In this document: one piece after another, positions 46,690 to 56,173 of the stretch
Layout: each line of letters opens with the position of its first letter
Position numbering within the stretch: position 1 is the first letter of the stretch
The notes under the pieces: model-generated
Seen by the model: the letters and a program-made list of their open reading frames with translations, nothing else
What the model was told of the DNA's origin: nothing
Database searches by the model: none
Assembly (NCBI GenBank): GCA_012960035.1
Contig: DUBZ01000061.1
Location: forward strand, 1-64,000
DNA: 64,000 nt
From: Myxococcales bacterium
Lineage (GTDB): Bacteria > Myxococcota_A > UBA9160 > UBA4427
Direction of reading: 5' to 3'
Program-made: the position numbers and the translations under genes

Positions 46690-47296
46690 ACGACGTTAGG
46701 TATCGACCGTCTTGGCAAGCCCAAGAAATCGTGTGAGACTCACATGTGTAACGTGATGGTTGGGTCGTGAATAGAAGCCATGTGCAGAGTCCATCGTCGC
46801 GGCGTTAATCCTGAGATTCTCGGAATCGCCCAAAAACTCACCCTCTGGGTGTTTGCGAAAACGGGGTGGAGTCCGAACGCCGCGCTCACGGACTCGAAGA
46901 ATTCGACGTGGAGTCCCTGTGGGTTCTCAAAGTGATTCCACCCGTGTCGATCCGCATAAGGGCGTATTTGGCCGTCGCGATCACGCTGGGTTCTCGCCGC
47001 CCAATGCGGTTGTGAAGGCCGCCGACGCCCGGAAATCTGACAATTTCGCCACGAAACTGTTCCCAATATCCGAACTCGGCCATTTCGTTTCCCCGTTGAC
47101 ATTGTGTCATCGAGTGCCATAGTGTCAATCCGTCAGTTCGGCGAGAGGCGGCAGCCTCTCCGACTGTGGGCCCAAATGGTCGTTGGAATTTGGGTTGCTC
47201 GTGCAATCCGTGCTCCCTTCCGACGACCGGAGACGAGAGACCTAGGCACTCGACTCAGGGCGACTGAGCGAGATCGATCATCGAGGAGCTTCGTTA

Positions 47297-47947
47297 GTGG
47301 AACTAGCATCACTCAAGAGTCATGCGCTGCCGAATCGTGAGGATCAGAAGCTTCTTCGAAGTCGTCAATTTGTGATGATCGCGAGTTCTCTAATAGAGGA
47401 GTTGGGCGTCGAAGCTGTGACGATGGCACGAGTGTCCGAACTCGCGGGATGCGCGCGCACATTGGTGTATCGCTATTACCCGACACGAGAGGATCTTCTG
47501 GTTGGGGTTCTCAACGAGTACTTCTCAGAAGTCGATGCGCGGCTTACGGCAAACGCACATCGGATGGCGGCCGCTTCCGACAACGATTCCAGTTTGAGCG
47601 ATCTCTCTATGCAGAGGCTCGCTGGTGCGTATTGGGACATCATGGAAGAGGGTGGTCTGGGCGGGGCGATCTTAGTGAGCATACCTCTCCTGAGCGCGAG
47701 TGTTCGGGCTCGCGTGGACGCGGCATGGAAGAAATACGAAAGACGATTTACTGATCCACTCGAATCGATTGGTCTCGAGATTGAAGACGCTAGAGCTGTA
47801 CTCGACATGCAGATCAGTACATTTGTTTGTTTGGCCCTGCGCGCCCGATCCGGGCGTATAGACCGGGAGACGGCCATTCGGTTGTATTCGCAAGCGACGC
47901 TGGGCTTCCTGAAAATACTGAAAGAGAAAGGACTCCATCATGGCTGA
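47297..47947 (+). CDS. TetR-family transcriptional regulator
   Basis: 216 residues from a GTG with GAGGAG upstream. The HTH reads VMIASSLIEELGVEAVTMAR then VSELAGCARTLVYRYYPTRE, the standard TetR DNA-binding domain with the aromatic Y-R-Y-Y-P cap. The C-terminal effector domain (GGLGGAILVSIPLLSASVRA; FVCLALRARSGRIDRETAIR) is not specific. It precedes the sterol-methyltransferase-like gene by 126 bp in the same direction and probably regulates it. Confidence 0.88.
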   Translation: MELASLKSHALPNREDQKLLRSRQFVMIASSLIEELGVEAVTMARVSELAGCARTLVYRYYPTREDLLVGVLNEYFSEVDARLTANAHRMAAASDNDSSLSDLSMQRLAGAYWDIMEEGGLGGAILVSIPLLSASVRARVDAAWKKYERRFTDPLESIGLEIEDARAVLDMQISTFVCLALRARSGRIDRETAIRLYSQATLGFLKILKEKGLHHG

Positions 47948-48038
47948 GGCGATCCACCGACGAACGTGCGCACCACTTAAAGGGATGTGCCGACTTCGGA
48001 ACGATGTAGACGGTAGCCGGGTTAGGGTAATCGGATCG

Positions 48039-48060
48039 GGTTCCGACGATGTGCGGAACC
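48039..48060. promoter_or_regulatory. Palindrome upstream of the methyltransferase
   Basis: GGTTCCG-N8-CGGAACC, a perfect 7+8+7 inverted repeat ending 13 bp before the start codon at 48074. The position suggests an operator for the adjacent TetR protein, or a leader hairpin. Confidence 0.45.
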
Positions 48061-48073
48061 AGGGGTTCTCAAA

Positions 48074-49081
48074 GTGAATTGGTACAGAATTAGGACTGCA
48101 TTCACCGGATTGAAACGATTGGCGACGTTGTCGGCAGAGGACAAGCAAGCTTGCATTGACGCCTATAAGTTCTTTCAGCGGATGCAAGCCGGTGAAAAGA
48201 CCGAGACGGCTGCCGAAACAAAAGCAGTCACGGACTACTATAGGGTCCTGAATAACATGTTGTCGATCTTCGATCTGGAGAAACTCTACATCCCTCCACA
48301 GCTGAATGACTCTGAGGGTTTATATGCAAATCAGTTGTTATGCGAACAGGCCGCGTTGGAAGAGCTGGCCTTGGAGAAGCCTGATAAGTCTCACCTCTTG
48401 GATATGGGATGCGGGCGAGGACGAATCTCACATTACTTCGCCACGCTGACCGGCGGCCAAGTTTCCGGCTACAACATCGATCCGAATCAGATTGAGAACG
48501 CGATTGACTGGGCCGCGGAATGTAAGATGAGCGATCGGCTCCACTTCAAAGTTGGCGATCATCACAAGCCACTCGAGTACGAATCAGACACCTTCGACGG
48601 ATGTTTTTCCTTCCAGGCTGTTTGGCCTTTCTTCAAGAAAGAAGAGTTGGATGTCCATGCCAAGGAGATGTACCGCGTGTTGAAGTCAGGATCTCGATAC
48701 TCTTGTTCGGAGTATTTGTTGACCCCTCATTTCGATTGGAATAACGAAGAACATGTGACCCTTCACAAAGCTTTCCTGCCAACCCTCGCGGCAACCCAAT
48801 CGATGTATCCGGCCGACGTCTGTGCCGCTTTGGAAAGGGCCGGGTTCAAGATTCTCGTATCGGCGCCGTCGAAAAGCGAAGCCTGGCCACTCTGTGAGCA
48901 GAAGCGTAATTTGATTCTTATGGCTCGAAGAGTTATCCGAGGACTAGAGGCGATTCGCGTCTTGTCGCCATGGGTCGAAGAGTCCCTCGACCTTCTTCAA
49001 AAGGGTGGACAGGCCTGGACGGACGCCGAAAAAGCCAAAATTGCAGATTTGAACTGGAGAATCGTCGCGGAGAAACAGTAA
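48074..49081 (+). CDS. Sterol C24-methyltransferase-like SAM enzyme
   Basis: 335 residues from a GTG with AGGGG upstream. Motif I is LLDMGCGRGRISHYFATLTG, followed by VSGYNIDPNQIENAIDWAAE and KVGDHHKPLEYESDTFDGCF; EMYRVLKSGSRYSCSEYLLT corresponds to the ERG6-type E-x-x-R-V-L-K-P-G block, and the opening TDYYRVLNNMLSIF echoes the Y-Y-D-L-V-T region I of sterol methyltransferases. Codon use is more AT-rich than neighbours, hinting at transfer. Sterol or a related polycyclic or phenolic substrate is inferred. Confidence 0.75.
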   Translation: MNWYRIRTAFTGLKRLATLSAEDKQACIDAYKFFQRMQAGEKTETAAETKAVTDYYRVLNNMLSIFDLEKLYIPPQLNDSEGLYANQLLCEQAALEELALEKPDKSHLLDMGCGRGRISHYFATLTGGQVSGYNIDPNQIENAIDWAAECKMSDRLHFKVGDHHKPLEYESDTFDGCFSFQAVWPFFKKEELDVHAKEMYRVLKSGSRYSCSEYLLTPHFDWNNEEHVTLHKAFLPTLAATQSMYPADVCAALERAGFKILVSAPSKSEAWPLCEQKRNLILMARRVIRGLEAIRVLSPWVEESLDLLQKGGQAWTDAEKAKIADLNWRIVAEKQ

Positions 49082-49583
49082 ATAACTGAACCCGCCTTCC
49101 GGCGTGAGAGGAGTGGCGCGACGGGTGCGTGATGCCGTTACCAGTTCTTCGACCTCGTACGGGAGAGAAGGGTTCGGGCGAGTCCATCTTGAGTTCTGAG
49201 CTGTCTACGAGTGGTCGGAATTCCACTTTGAAAGGGCAGCGTAAGGTGGCAAGCCGGAGAAGATTCCGCGTCAGACCTGTCCCCGTGCCTGGGTAGATAA
49301 GCGCATCGAGGACCGGTTCATTCTCCACATTCCACATTCTGCGGTATCGGCGCTGTACAAATTGCTGTCTGAAGTTCTCATCCGCACGTCGTTTGCGACC
49401 GGATGCCTCCGTCTTCGTGGGGCGCCTACTTCCGAATTATCGAGTCGACCTAAAGTTGACCTAAGCGTTCGTCATGCACCTCTACGCACGGTACACGTCG
49501 TAAACATCAATGAATTCAACGAGCGCAACAAGTTGCCCCGCTATGCAGGGTATGAATTCCTCTGCCGCTGATTTTGAAGTCTT
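49082..49583. other. Intergenic with repeat copy 2
   Basis: About 500 bp. Apart from the coding-like repeat at 49452-49529 no gene, promoter or terminator is recognised. Confidence 0.4.
49452..49529 (+). repeat. Coding-like direct repeat, copy 2
   Basis: 26 codons: KVDLSVRHAPLRTVHV then VNINEFNERN, aligned to 46612-46689. Lies 2.84 kb from copy 1 in the same orientation, so the two bracket the tetR and methyltransferase genes. Confidence 0.6.
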
Positions 49584-49760
49584 GCGAATGTCGAGACGCT
49601 CGACTCGATAGCATTTCATCCGAACTATGCCTCCAATGGCTTCGTCTACGTCTACTACCGGGACAGGACGAATCTGGTTCGCCTCGTTCGCTACGAAGAA
49701 ATGCTAGAGGATCCCCAACCTCTTGCAGCCTCACGATTGTGCGATCGCGATCGCTCCACC
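49584..49760 (+). pseudogene. Glucose/sorbosone-dehydrogenase-like fragment
   Basis: Reads ANVETLDSIAFHPNYASNGF then VYVYYRDRTNLVRLVRYEEM and EDPQPLAAS, matching the L-A-F-H-P-x-Y-x-x-N-G-x-x-Y-V-Y-Y block of soluble PQQ sugar dehydrogenases. No start codon precedes it, and the homology fades after ~55 residues. Confidence 0.65.
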
Positions 49761-50069
49761 CAGATCTTCAAGGTCATCGCTACTCATCGTCCTCCGACGG
49801 GCAAGCGTGGTCACCCACTGCCTCAGCGAACACGTCCAGCCCGAGTCGATTCTTTCGGCAGCGCCGAACGGGGCAATGCACAGCCAGGTGGGAATTGCGG
49901 GAGCTGGATCATGCGAGAAATTGTCGGCTCTCTTCGAGGGCGATTTAGTAGGTGAAGATCGGTGAGCGTTGCCGTGCGCTTCGCGCCTGATTCTCGACGA
50001 TCGGATCGATCGTTTACGCTAGGATCGTCGCTGCGTCTAGGTTCACCATCGGATTATAGAAAGGCCTTC

Positions 50070-51329
50070 ATGTCATCGTCAGAAGTCAATAGGACCGAAA
50101 CGCCCAAGACCCCGATCCCGGGATGGTACGGACTTGAGCCCGACGACGGCGCTCAGGCCGAAGATCCCTACTCGGCGTTCAAGTCGCTTCGCGAGAATCA
50201 GCCCGTCAATCTGACTCCGGAAGGAGGGTGGCGGATCAGTGGCTATAACGACATTCAGCATCTCTTGCGTCGGGCAGTCGCTGGGATGCGACAGACCGAT
50301 GGCCTGATTCCCGGCCAGAATGCGCCACTCGAAGGCGCCGGCGTTTTTATGCTGATGCAGGATCCGCCGACCCATACGCGACTTCGCAAGCTCGTGAAGA
50401 AGGCCTTCACGCCACGCGCGATCGAGGCTTGGCGCCCGCGTGTCGAGAAGATCACGCACTCGCTTCTCGATCGTGTTGCCGCGAGCGGGCAGATGGATCT
50501 GGTTTCGGATCTCGCGCGCCCGGTGCCCGCGACTTTGATCTGCGAACTGCTCGGCGTTCCAACAGAAGATCAAGACACTTTTACGGACTGGACCGCCGAC
50601 GCAACGCACGGATTGCTCGTCATGCGTGGTCTCGGCGACGAGGCGATGGTGAAGCGTGTCGAAGCGGCAAGCATTTCGCTTTTCGGTTATTTCACGAACC
50701 TGATCGAGGCGCGTCGCGGCAATCCGAGCGACGACCTGCTGAGCGTTTTGATTTCGGCGGAAGAGGACGGCGATAAGCTCGATCCGATCGAGCTTCTTTC
50801 GCAGTCGATCGGGTTGCTCATCGCGGGTTTCGAGACCACGATCGGTCTGATCGGGAATGGATTGACGACTCTCATTCGCCATCCCGATGAACTCCGGAAG
50901 CTGCGAGCGAATCCAGAACTTGCCCCCAGCGCGATCGAGGAATGTCTGCGCTATTCCGGCCCAATCCTCGCCACTGTTCGCGTCGTCCACGAGCCGACGA
51001 TGCTAGGCGGGTATGAGATTCCCACCGATTCGGAGGTTGTAGCCTTGTTGGCGGCGGCCAATCGCGATCCGGAGGTGTTCGAGGATCCGGAGCGTTTTGA
51101 TGTTACCCGCTATGCGAAGGGACGGGACACGGCGCCCCATCTCTCCTTCGGTGGTGGGGTCCATTTCTGCTTGGGCGCTCATCTCGCGCGTCTCGAAAGT
51201 GAGATCGCGATCGGCGCTATCGTCCAGCGTTTCGACGAGATGAAGCTGGTGAATGAGGCGACCGAATGGGGCGCGTCACTCTTTCGGGTGCCTGGCCGAA
51301 TTCCGATTACCTTCGTCGACAGGACGTAG
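50070..51329 (+). CDS. Cytochrome P450 (CYP107-like)
   Basis: 419 residues; the ATG at 50070 is chosen for AAAGG upstream and for protein length, rather than the upstream GTG. FMLMQDPPTHTRLRKLVKKA (C-helix), I-helix LLIAGFETTIGLIGNGLTTL, ExxR in AIEECLRYSGPILATVRV and heme loop HLSFGGGVHFCLGAHLARLE are intact. Class I bacterial P450 for hydroxylation of a small molecule. It lies beside the SMT-like island and is unrelated in detail to the P450 at 44800. Confidence 0.92.
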   Translation: MSSSEVNRTETPKTPIPGWYGLEPDDGAQAEDPYSAFKSLRENQPVNLTPEGGWRISGYNDIQHLLRRAVAGMRQTDGLIPGQNAPLEGAGVFMLMQDPPTHTRLRKLVKKAFTPRAIEAWRPRVEKITHSLLDRVAASGQMDLVSDLARPVPATLICELLGVPTEDQDTFTDWTADATHGLLVMRGLGDEAMVKRVEAASISLFGYFTNLIEARRGNPSDDLLSVLISAEEDGDKLDPIELLSQSIGLLIAGFETTIGLIGNGLTTLIRHPDELRKLRANPELAPSAIEECLRYSGPILATVRVVHEPTMLGGYEIPTDSEVVALLAAANRDPEVFEDPERFDVTRYAKGRDTAPHLSFGGGVHFCLGAHLARLESEIAIGAIVQRFDEMKLVNEATEWGASLFRVPGRIPITFVDRT

Positions 51330-51601
51330 TTCGCGACCGCTTGCGTCGATCGACTCGGTCTGTCGCCGCGACTAATGATCGAAGAACTCTTGGATGCCGG
51401 TCGTGCGTAGACTTTTCTTCCATAGCTGGGACTCTTCAGAGGGATCTCTTTCGGCCGGAAGTAATTTGGCCGGGCCGCCTTGTCCTGAACCGTCCGGACC
51501 GTAGGATGCAGCACTCTCGACGCCTGGCTCACAGCAGCAGCGCGAGAGTCCAGCGGTACCGTCTTCGACAGATTGCGCTGCTTTCATCGTGCGGCGACTG
51601 A

Positions 51602-51855
51602 TCAGCCGATCCGATAACCGAGTGCCGCCGCCTTTTCGAGAAGAGGCCAGATTTCATGGGTAAGAAGGAAGTGTGACAGGTGGTTGGTCTGCGTCTGGAT
51701 ATCGCAGCCGTCCACTGTCGCGATGTCTGGCAAGCCCATCACCCCTGGATTATTGCAGAGCACATCACACCCTTTGTCGTGACAGAGTTCCCGAAGTTCC
51801 TTTCCGACGCTTCGCACGCTGTCGAAGCTCGACCAGTCGTCGGAGCGATATCTCT
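51602..51855 (-). pseudogene. SDR-family internal fragment
   Basis: SDDWSSFDSVRSVGKELREL, CDVLCNNPGVMGLPDIAT and TQTNHLSHFLLTHEIWPLLE are a central SDR segment (N-N-A-G and N-x-x-x-x-F motifs). Both the glycine-rich cofactor loop and the catalytic Tyr-x-x-x-Lys are missing, so it is truncated at both ends. Its upstream edge abuts the glucose-dehydrogenase fossil. Confidence 0.7.
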
Positions 51856-52374
51856 AATCGTTCCAAGGGGGACACTTCAGAGTATGTCTCCCTTTCGGAG
51901 ATCGACGGCCACGAGCGAGCCCCAGGTTGGCCGGTTGCAGCGGACGCCGAGCGGAGAGAGAATCGGCTCCCGACGCATCCCGTAAGGTGTCCCATGCTGC
52001 CGTGCAAACTCGATACCGGCTTCGGACGCGCCCCGTATTCCTGGAAATGCGTCTCGCAGGATCAAGGTGACCGCCCACGGAAAGTCCTGCACATTCGCAA
52101 TTAAAATTGACCGACTGGCATCCACCGCGACGCTTCCCCAATTGCTACCTCCAACATTCCCCGGACACATGAGCGTTCCCTGCTCGGTCGGCGGCGTGTA
52201 GATCCCCTCGAAGCGAAGCGCCTCGAACTGATCTCGACATGCATTCCGATCCCAGAACGTGAGACCCCAGGCATCCTTCGGAGCGCCTTGCGGAACGGGG
52301 CGTTCGTCGATTGGAAAGAGAGGTTCGCCGGTCACGCGATTAAAGATGAAGAGCATCGCCATCTTCGTTTGTCT
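51840..52374 (-). pseudogene. PQQ-dependent membrane glucose dehydrogenase C-terminal fragment
   Basis: From 52374: RQTKMAMLFIFNRVTGEPLF, PIDERPVPQG, FEGIYTPPTEQGTLMCPGNV, GGSNWGSVAVDASRSILIAN, GTPYGMRREPILSPLGVRC and WGSLVAVDLRKGDIL, all standard for mGDH/quinate-dehydrogenase-type propellers. A TGA then replaces the expected Trp before SVPLGTIRDIAP. The N-terminal half, including membrane and PQQ-binding residues, is absent. Confidence 0.75.
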
Positions 52375-52730
52375 AACTCGCGCACCAACTGATACTCGAC
52401 ACTCTTGGTGTGAAACAGGGGGACTTCCAATAGTGGCGAATTTGGTCGCACAGTATCCCTGCCTGCGTGATTCACGCGCGATTAAGAACTGGCGAACGTG
52501 GACTATCTCGCTTCCTGACTCGTCGGGGTGAATGTCCCGATACTCATACACGTCGGGCTACAAGTGTTATGCGTTAGTCCGCCTGGCGAGGAATGAGTGC
52601 CCTGCGAATCTCGCCCAATGCCTTCGGAAACGCGCCGATCGCCGGGGGCGGGTGCGGGCCGTGAGGCGACGGTCGTTGGCGCGATGGAGTTCGTCTTCGA
52701 TGGAACCCGCTCGTTCACCGAAACCTCGCT
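52375..52730. other. Intergenic, nothing recognised
   Basis: About 355 bp between the mGDH fossil and the GST gene. Several short frames exist on both strands, none with motifs or ribosome sites. Confidence 0.4.
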
Positions 52731-53501
52731 TCAGAGCGTGAGGGGCAACTCGAGGAACTCTTCGTAGATGAAATCGCGATGTTCGGTCAAGATGGGATCC
52801 AGAGCCTTCTTCGTGGCTTCATCCAGATACGCATAGCCCGCGCGAATCGGCTCCATCATCGCACATTGATCGGGCGGCAGGGGCTCGAAGAGGGAGATGA
52901 AGGTCGCACTATAAAGGTCGACGACGCTCAGCCTCTTGCCGGAATAGAATCGGCTTCCGTCTTTCTTTTGTGCATGCAGCAAGTCGGCCAGCATCCTGAG
53001 CAATTCGAGAACCCGACGCTGAACCTGGGACGCTGCGTCTGCGCGATAGGCGTATTTGTCTGCCAAATATCGAGCGATAGCGGGCGGGAAGCTGGGTGCC
53101 CCGTTCAAGCTGGCGTGTACACCCTGAAGTCTGCGCGCCCAACCCAGGCCGTCTTCACCACAGATTTCGTGTGATAGACCGAGAAGACGAGCCCGTTCTA
53201 ATGGGTCGGGGGGAAGGAGTTCCGGTGTGGGTGCGAGGCGTTCCGCGAGCAAGAGAATTTCATCCCACCCCGAACGCGGCGCTTCATCTTCGTACATCGC
53301 GACTGGGCCGCTGCGCTCCCCGGTCCAGCCGGCCATCGCGTCGCTTCCCTGATCGAGCCGGACGGCTTTCCACGGAATCTGTTTCACGTGCAGGATGCCC
53401 TTGGCCGCTTCGCCCCACGGACTCGGGACGCCGCCAACAACGATCATGCGAAGGCCCTGCGCTTCGCGCGCCTGTTCGAATTCCATGTACTCAACCGGCA
53501 T
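52731..53501 (-). CDS. Glutathione S-transferase-like protein
   Basis: 256 residues from the ATG at 53501 (AAGGA upstream). The N-terminal thioredoxin-like segment begins RMIVVGGVPSPWGEAAKGIL with SPWGEAAK in the place of the active-site loop, and GPVAMYEDEAPRSGWDEILL replaces the usual E-S/D-S glutathione motif. The C-terminal part is all-helical (RYLADKYAYRADAASQVQRR; SVVDLYSATFISLFEPLPPD). Length and domain order fit the GST superfamily, but key glutathione contacts are atypical, so the cosubstrate is uncertain. Confidence 0.7.
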   Translation of the reverse strand: MPVEYMEFEQAREAQGLRMIVVGGVPSPWGEAAKGILHVKQIPWKAVRLDQGSDAMAGWTGERSGPVAMYEDEAPRSGWDEILLLAERLAPTPELLPPDPLERARLLGLSHEICGEDGLGWARRLQGVHASLNGAPSFPPAIARYLADKYAYRADAASQVQRRVLELLRMLADLLHAQKKDGSRFYSGKRLSVVDLYSATFISLFEPLPPDQCAMMEPIRAGYAYLDEATKKALDPILTEHRDFIYEEFLELPLTL

Positions 53502-53977
53502 AAGCTTGATTCCTTGTGTGATGCAGCTCGATCGGTCGCGCACTGGATCGACCGCGCTCCCTTGTCGCTCAGAAGAGTAGGACGATGATCAGCTGCAGCA
53601 CACTGCTCGATCCGTGCACCATAATCATCCAATCGTATTCGGGCTGAGCTGCGAGTGGAAGCCCGGGCACATCCTCGCATGTCTAGGGATCGAGGTTGGC
53701 GCCGAATCCCTGCCACATTCGCGCATAGGGATCATCGGTCGCGTCCGGAATCGGGTACCGGTTCCCAGTAAGGGCCGAGATCTCCGACAATTCCAGTTTC
53801 AATGGCAAGACTCTGCTTGACGGCAGCGCCTACATTGACATTGTCGACGATCGCTCCGTTGGAGCCACAACAATCAGCGCGGGCGCCCCATCGGCTTCGG
53901 CGCTCTGCGTCGACGCAAGCAGGCAACTCCGGCACTACGCGGGCAGGCGAATGTCGGAGCCCGTCGAGAGGGCGAAT
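53502..53977. other. Intergenic with ambiguous open frames
   Basis: Both strands carry protein-like text (plus: FNGKTLLDGSAYIDIVDDRS; minus: VGDLGPYWEPVPD then after a shift DDPYARMWQGFGANLDP). Neither frame has a credible start, and I cannot name a family. Probably a decayed gene. Confidence 0.35.
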
Positions 53978-54775
53978 TCATCGGCCCTTGAAGATCGGAT
54001 CCCGCCGCTCGACGAAGGAGGCCACACCTTCGGCTGCATCTTCGCTGTTGGCAAGGCGCCGCTGGGTCTCCCTGAACTCGGCAACGGCTGCTTCTTGACC
54101 CTGGAGCGAATAGAGTAGAGATGAGGCCTTGGTCGCCTGAATGGCCAGGGGCGCCAGCTGCGCGATCCTTCGCGCGAGTTCGAGGGCGCGCTCCAGTTCC
54201 TGGCCGGCGGGTACGATTTCCTGCACTAGCCCACAGCGCAGCGCCTCGGCCGAGTCGAATTCGTCGACCACGAGCAGGTGGTACATGGCATTGCCCCAGC
54301 CCCCACGTTCGACGAAGCGGATCGTGGCACCACCCGTCGCCATGATGCCGCGCTTGGGTTCGAGTTGGGAAAATCGGCAATCATCGGCGGCCACCACAAT
54401 GTCCGCGCCTAGCATGTACTCGATGCCGGCTGTAAAAGTGATGCCTCGCACCGCACACACGATGGGCTTTCTGCAGCTGCGACCGGAGAGGCCAGTCGGA
54501 TCGACCTTGCTTGGCCCACGTTTCCCCCCGCCGCTTCCCTTCATTCCATCACTCCACTTGGGAAGGTCGAGGCCGGCCGTAAAGTGGTCGCCGTGACCAA
54601 ACAAGACGCCGACATGCAGATCCTCTTCTTCGTCGAGCCGTGTATAGGCGTCGCGAAGTTGTCCCACCATTTGTGGAGTCAGCCCGTTGCGCTTCTCGGG
54701 CCGGTCGATGCCGATCAGAAGAATTTTGTCGCGCTGTTCGACGCTGATCTGTCCTTCGGGATCTCGCTCTGCCAT
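53978..54775 (-). CDS. Enoyl-CoA hydratase/isomerase family (crotonase) protein
   Basis: 265 residues. Motifs: ILLIGIDRPEKRNGLTPQMV, GHGDHFTAGLDLPKW (A-x-x-D-L oxyanion loop) and PIVCAVRGITFTAGIEYMLG; the C-terminal trimerisation helix ends DAAEGVASFVERRDPIFKGR. The catalytic Glu pair of hydratases is not obvious (EPKRGIMATGGATIRF has neither), so an isomerase, hydrolase or decarboxylase of the crotonase fold is as likely as a hydratase. Monocistronic. Confidence 0.88.
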   Translation of the reverse strand: MAERDPEGQISVEQRDKILLIGIDRPEKRNGLTPQMVGQLRDAYTRLDEEEDLHVGVLFGHGDHFTAGLDLPKWSDGMKGSGGGKRGPSKVDPTGLSGRSCRKPIVCAVRGITFTAGIEYMLGADIVVAADDCRFSQLEPKRGIMATGGATIRFVERGGWGNAMYHLLVVDEFDSAEALRCGLVQEIVPAGQELERALELARRIAQLAPLAIQATKASSLLYSLQGQEAAVAEFRETQRRLANSEDAAEGVASFVERRDPIFKGR

Positions 54776-55069
54776 GGGAAGCTCCGCTCGTCGAGCGCTG
54801 AGTCGGTTGACATGCCCACCGCTTGCGCACTCGAACTAATCTATTGGTGACGACGTATCCTGGAGAAGTCTGGTTTGCACTTCCCCATGAAAGAGCCGTT
54901 TCCTTTATTGAAATGGGCCTGATTGGCTCCGTGATGGTCTTGCCATTCGGGAGCCTCAAAAGAATATCATGGATATGGACTCGATCGATGAGAGTTGCCA
55001 GCTCTCCGCCGGTTCCGACGTGTAAGACGCACGTCGAAGCGAAAATGACGTTTCAGCGATTGCGAGGTT

Positions 55070-55923
55070 CTAGCCGACGACGTCCTTGTAGCGACGGATC
55101 GCTTCAATATGGTCATCGACGGAACGGAAGCCAGCGTTCATCGTGGCGATCGCAATATGTGTCGCTCCGAGATCGCGCCATGCCTCCGCGTGCTGGGACC
55201 AGCGATCCGGATTGTCGCCCCGTGCTTGCGCCTGGATCCCGAAGTTGGCCGGGTTCCGACCGTTCGCTTGGAGGTGGGTATTCAATAGATCAATTCTCTT
55301 CTTCGCCGCATCGTCGGGGCCCATAAGAGGGACCCAGCCATCTCCAATGCGTGCGGCCCGCTCAATGACGGCGTCCACTCCGCCTCCGAACCAGACCGGA
55401 ATCGTTTTTTTGGGAAGCGGGTTGAGGCCAGCCTGTGTCACGCGATGCCATTTTCCGTCGAAAGAGAGGGTGTCCTCGGACCACAGCCTGCGCATGAGTT
55501 CGACCTGCTCCTCTTGACGCGGACCCCGATCGTGGAAGTTCTCACCGAGACCTTCGTACTCGATCGTGTTCCAACCCGTTCCGACCCCGAGTCGAAGTCG
55601 TCCGCCTGACAGCACGTCGACCTCTGCCGCCTGCTTTGCGACCAGAACCGTCTGCCGCTGAGGCAGGATCAATACGGCGGTGACGAACTCGATCGAGTCG
55701 GTCATACCCGCGAGATAGCCGAATGTCACAAAGGGCTCGTGAAATGGAGTGTCTTTGTCGTAGGGTCCCTTCCAGCCCCCGGCCGGTCTGGGTCAGCGCC
55801 TAACACGTGATCGTAGATCAGCAGATGGGTGAATCCGAGGCCTTCCGCTGCCTGAGCGAAATCCCGAATTGCAGTCGGATCGTTTCCGATCTCTGTCTGG
55901 GGAAATACAACACCGAGTTCCAT
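55070..55923 (-). pseudogene. LLM-class oxidoreductase split by a frameshift
   Basis: The first frame (from 55923) gives ELGVVFPQTEIGNDPTAIRD then GFTHLLIYDHVLGADPDRPG; the expected continuation WKGPYDKDTPFHEPFVTFGY lies one base out of register, and the second frame carries on to 55070 (DVLSGGRLRLGVGTGWNTIE; IPVWFGGGVDAVIERAARIG). The indel is in a run of five C (55776-55780). Otherwise full length (~284 residues) and well conserved, so a sequencing or assembly error is as plausible as true inactivation. Confidence 0.8.
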
Positions 55924-56128
55924 CTTTTTTCTCCTATTGGATTCCCTGTCGCCATCGCTCTAGGCGGCACGATCCAATAATAATGCAGCCACGTGGGTAT
56001 TGAGGACTTTCTGTTGAGCGCCAATAATTATGTTTGCGACGTGCGATTCGGGCGATCTCACCAGGGATGACGATGATTCGAGTGCGTGCCAAGGCTCGCT
56101 ATGCTTATTGCTTCCAGCCAATGCGGAC

Positions 56129-56152
56129 GCCAACGCCAACGCCAACGCCAAC
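56129..56152 (+). repeat. Hexanucleotide repeat (GCCAAC)4
   Basis: Four exact copies of GCCAAC end 21 bp before the nitroreductase start, followed by an imperfect ACCAAG. In frame upstream it would encode Ala-Asn repeats, but no ribosome site supports that longer start. Confidence 0.8.
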
Positions 56153-56173
56153 ACCAAGACAAAGGAAAACAAC

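Larger units (their letters stand above)
46469..47296. other. 828-bp region: hairpin, repeat copy 1, TetR leader
   Basis: Contains the hairpin at 46532-46547, the coding-like repeat at 46612-46689, and minus-strand frames (46740-47206) carrying text such as MAEFGYWEQFRGEIVRFPGV and HGWNHFENPQGLHVEFFESV split between two frames. That looks like a frameshifted relic of an unidentified protein. No intact gene is supported. Confidence 0.4.

Noticed and set aside
46740..47206. Two overlapping minus-strand frames upstream of tetR
   Set aside because: Protein-like text is split between frames, but no family could be named, so only an unidentified relic is suspected.
56030..56173. Upstream start of the nitroreductase encoding an Ala-Asn repeat
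   Set aside because: The family's conserved start is at 56174 with its own ribosome site; the extension is repeat-derived.
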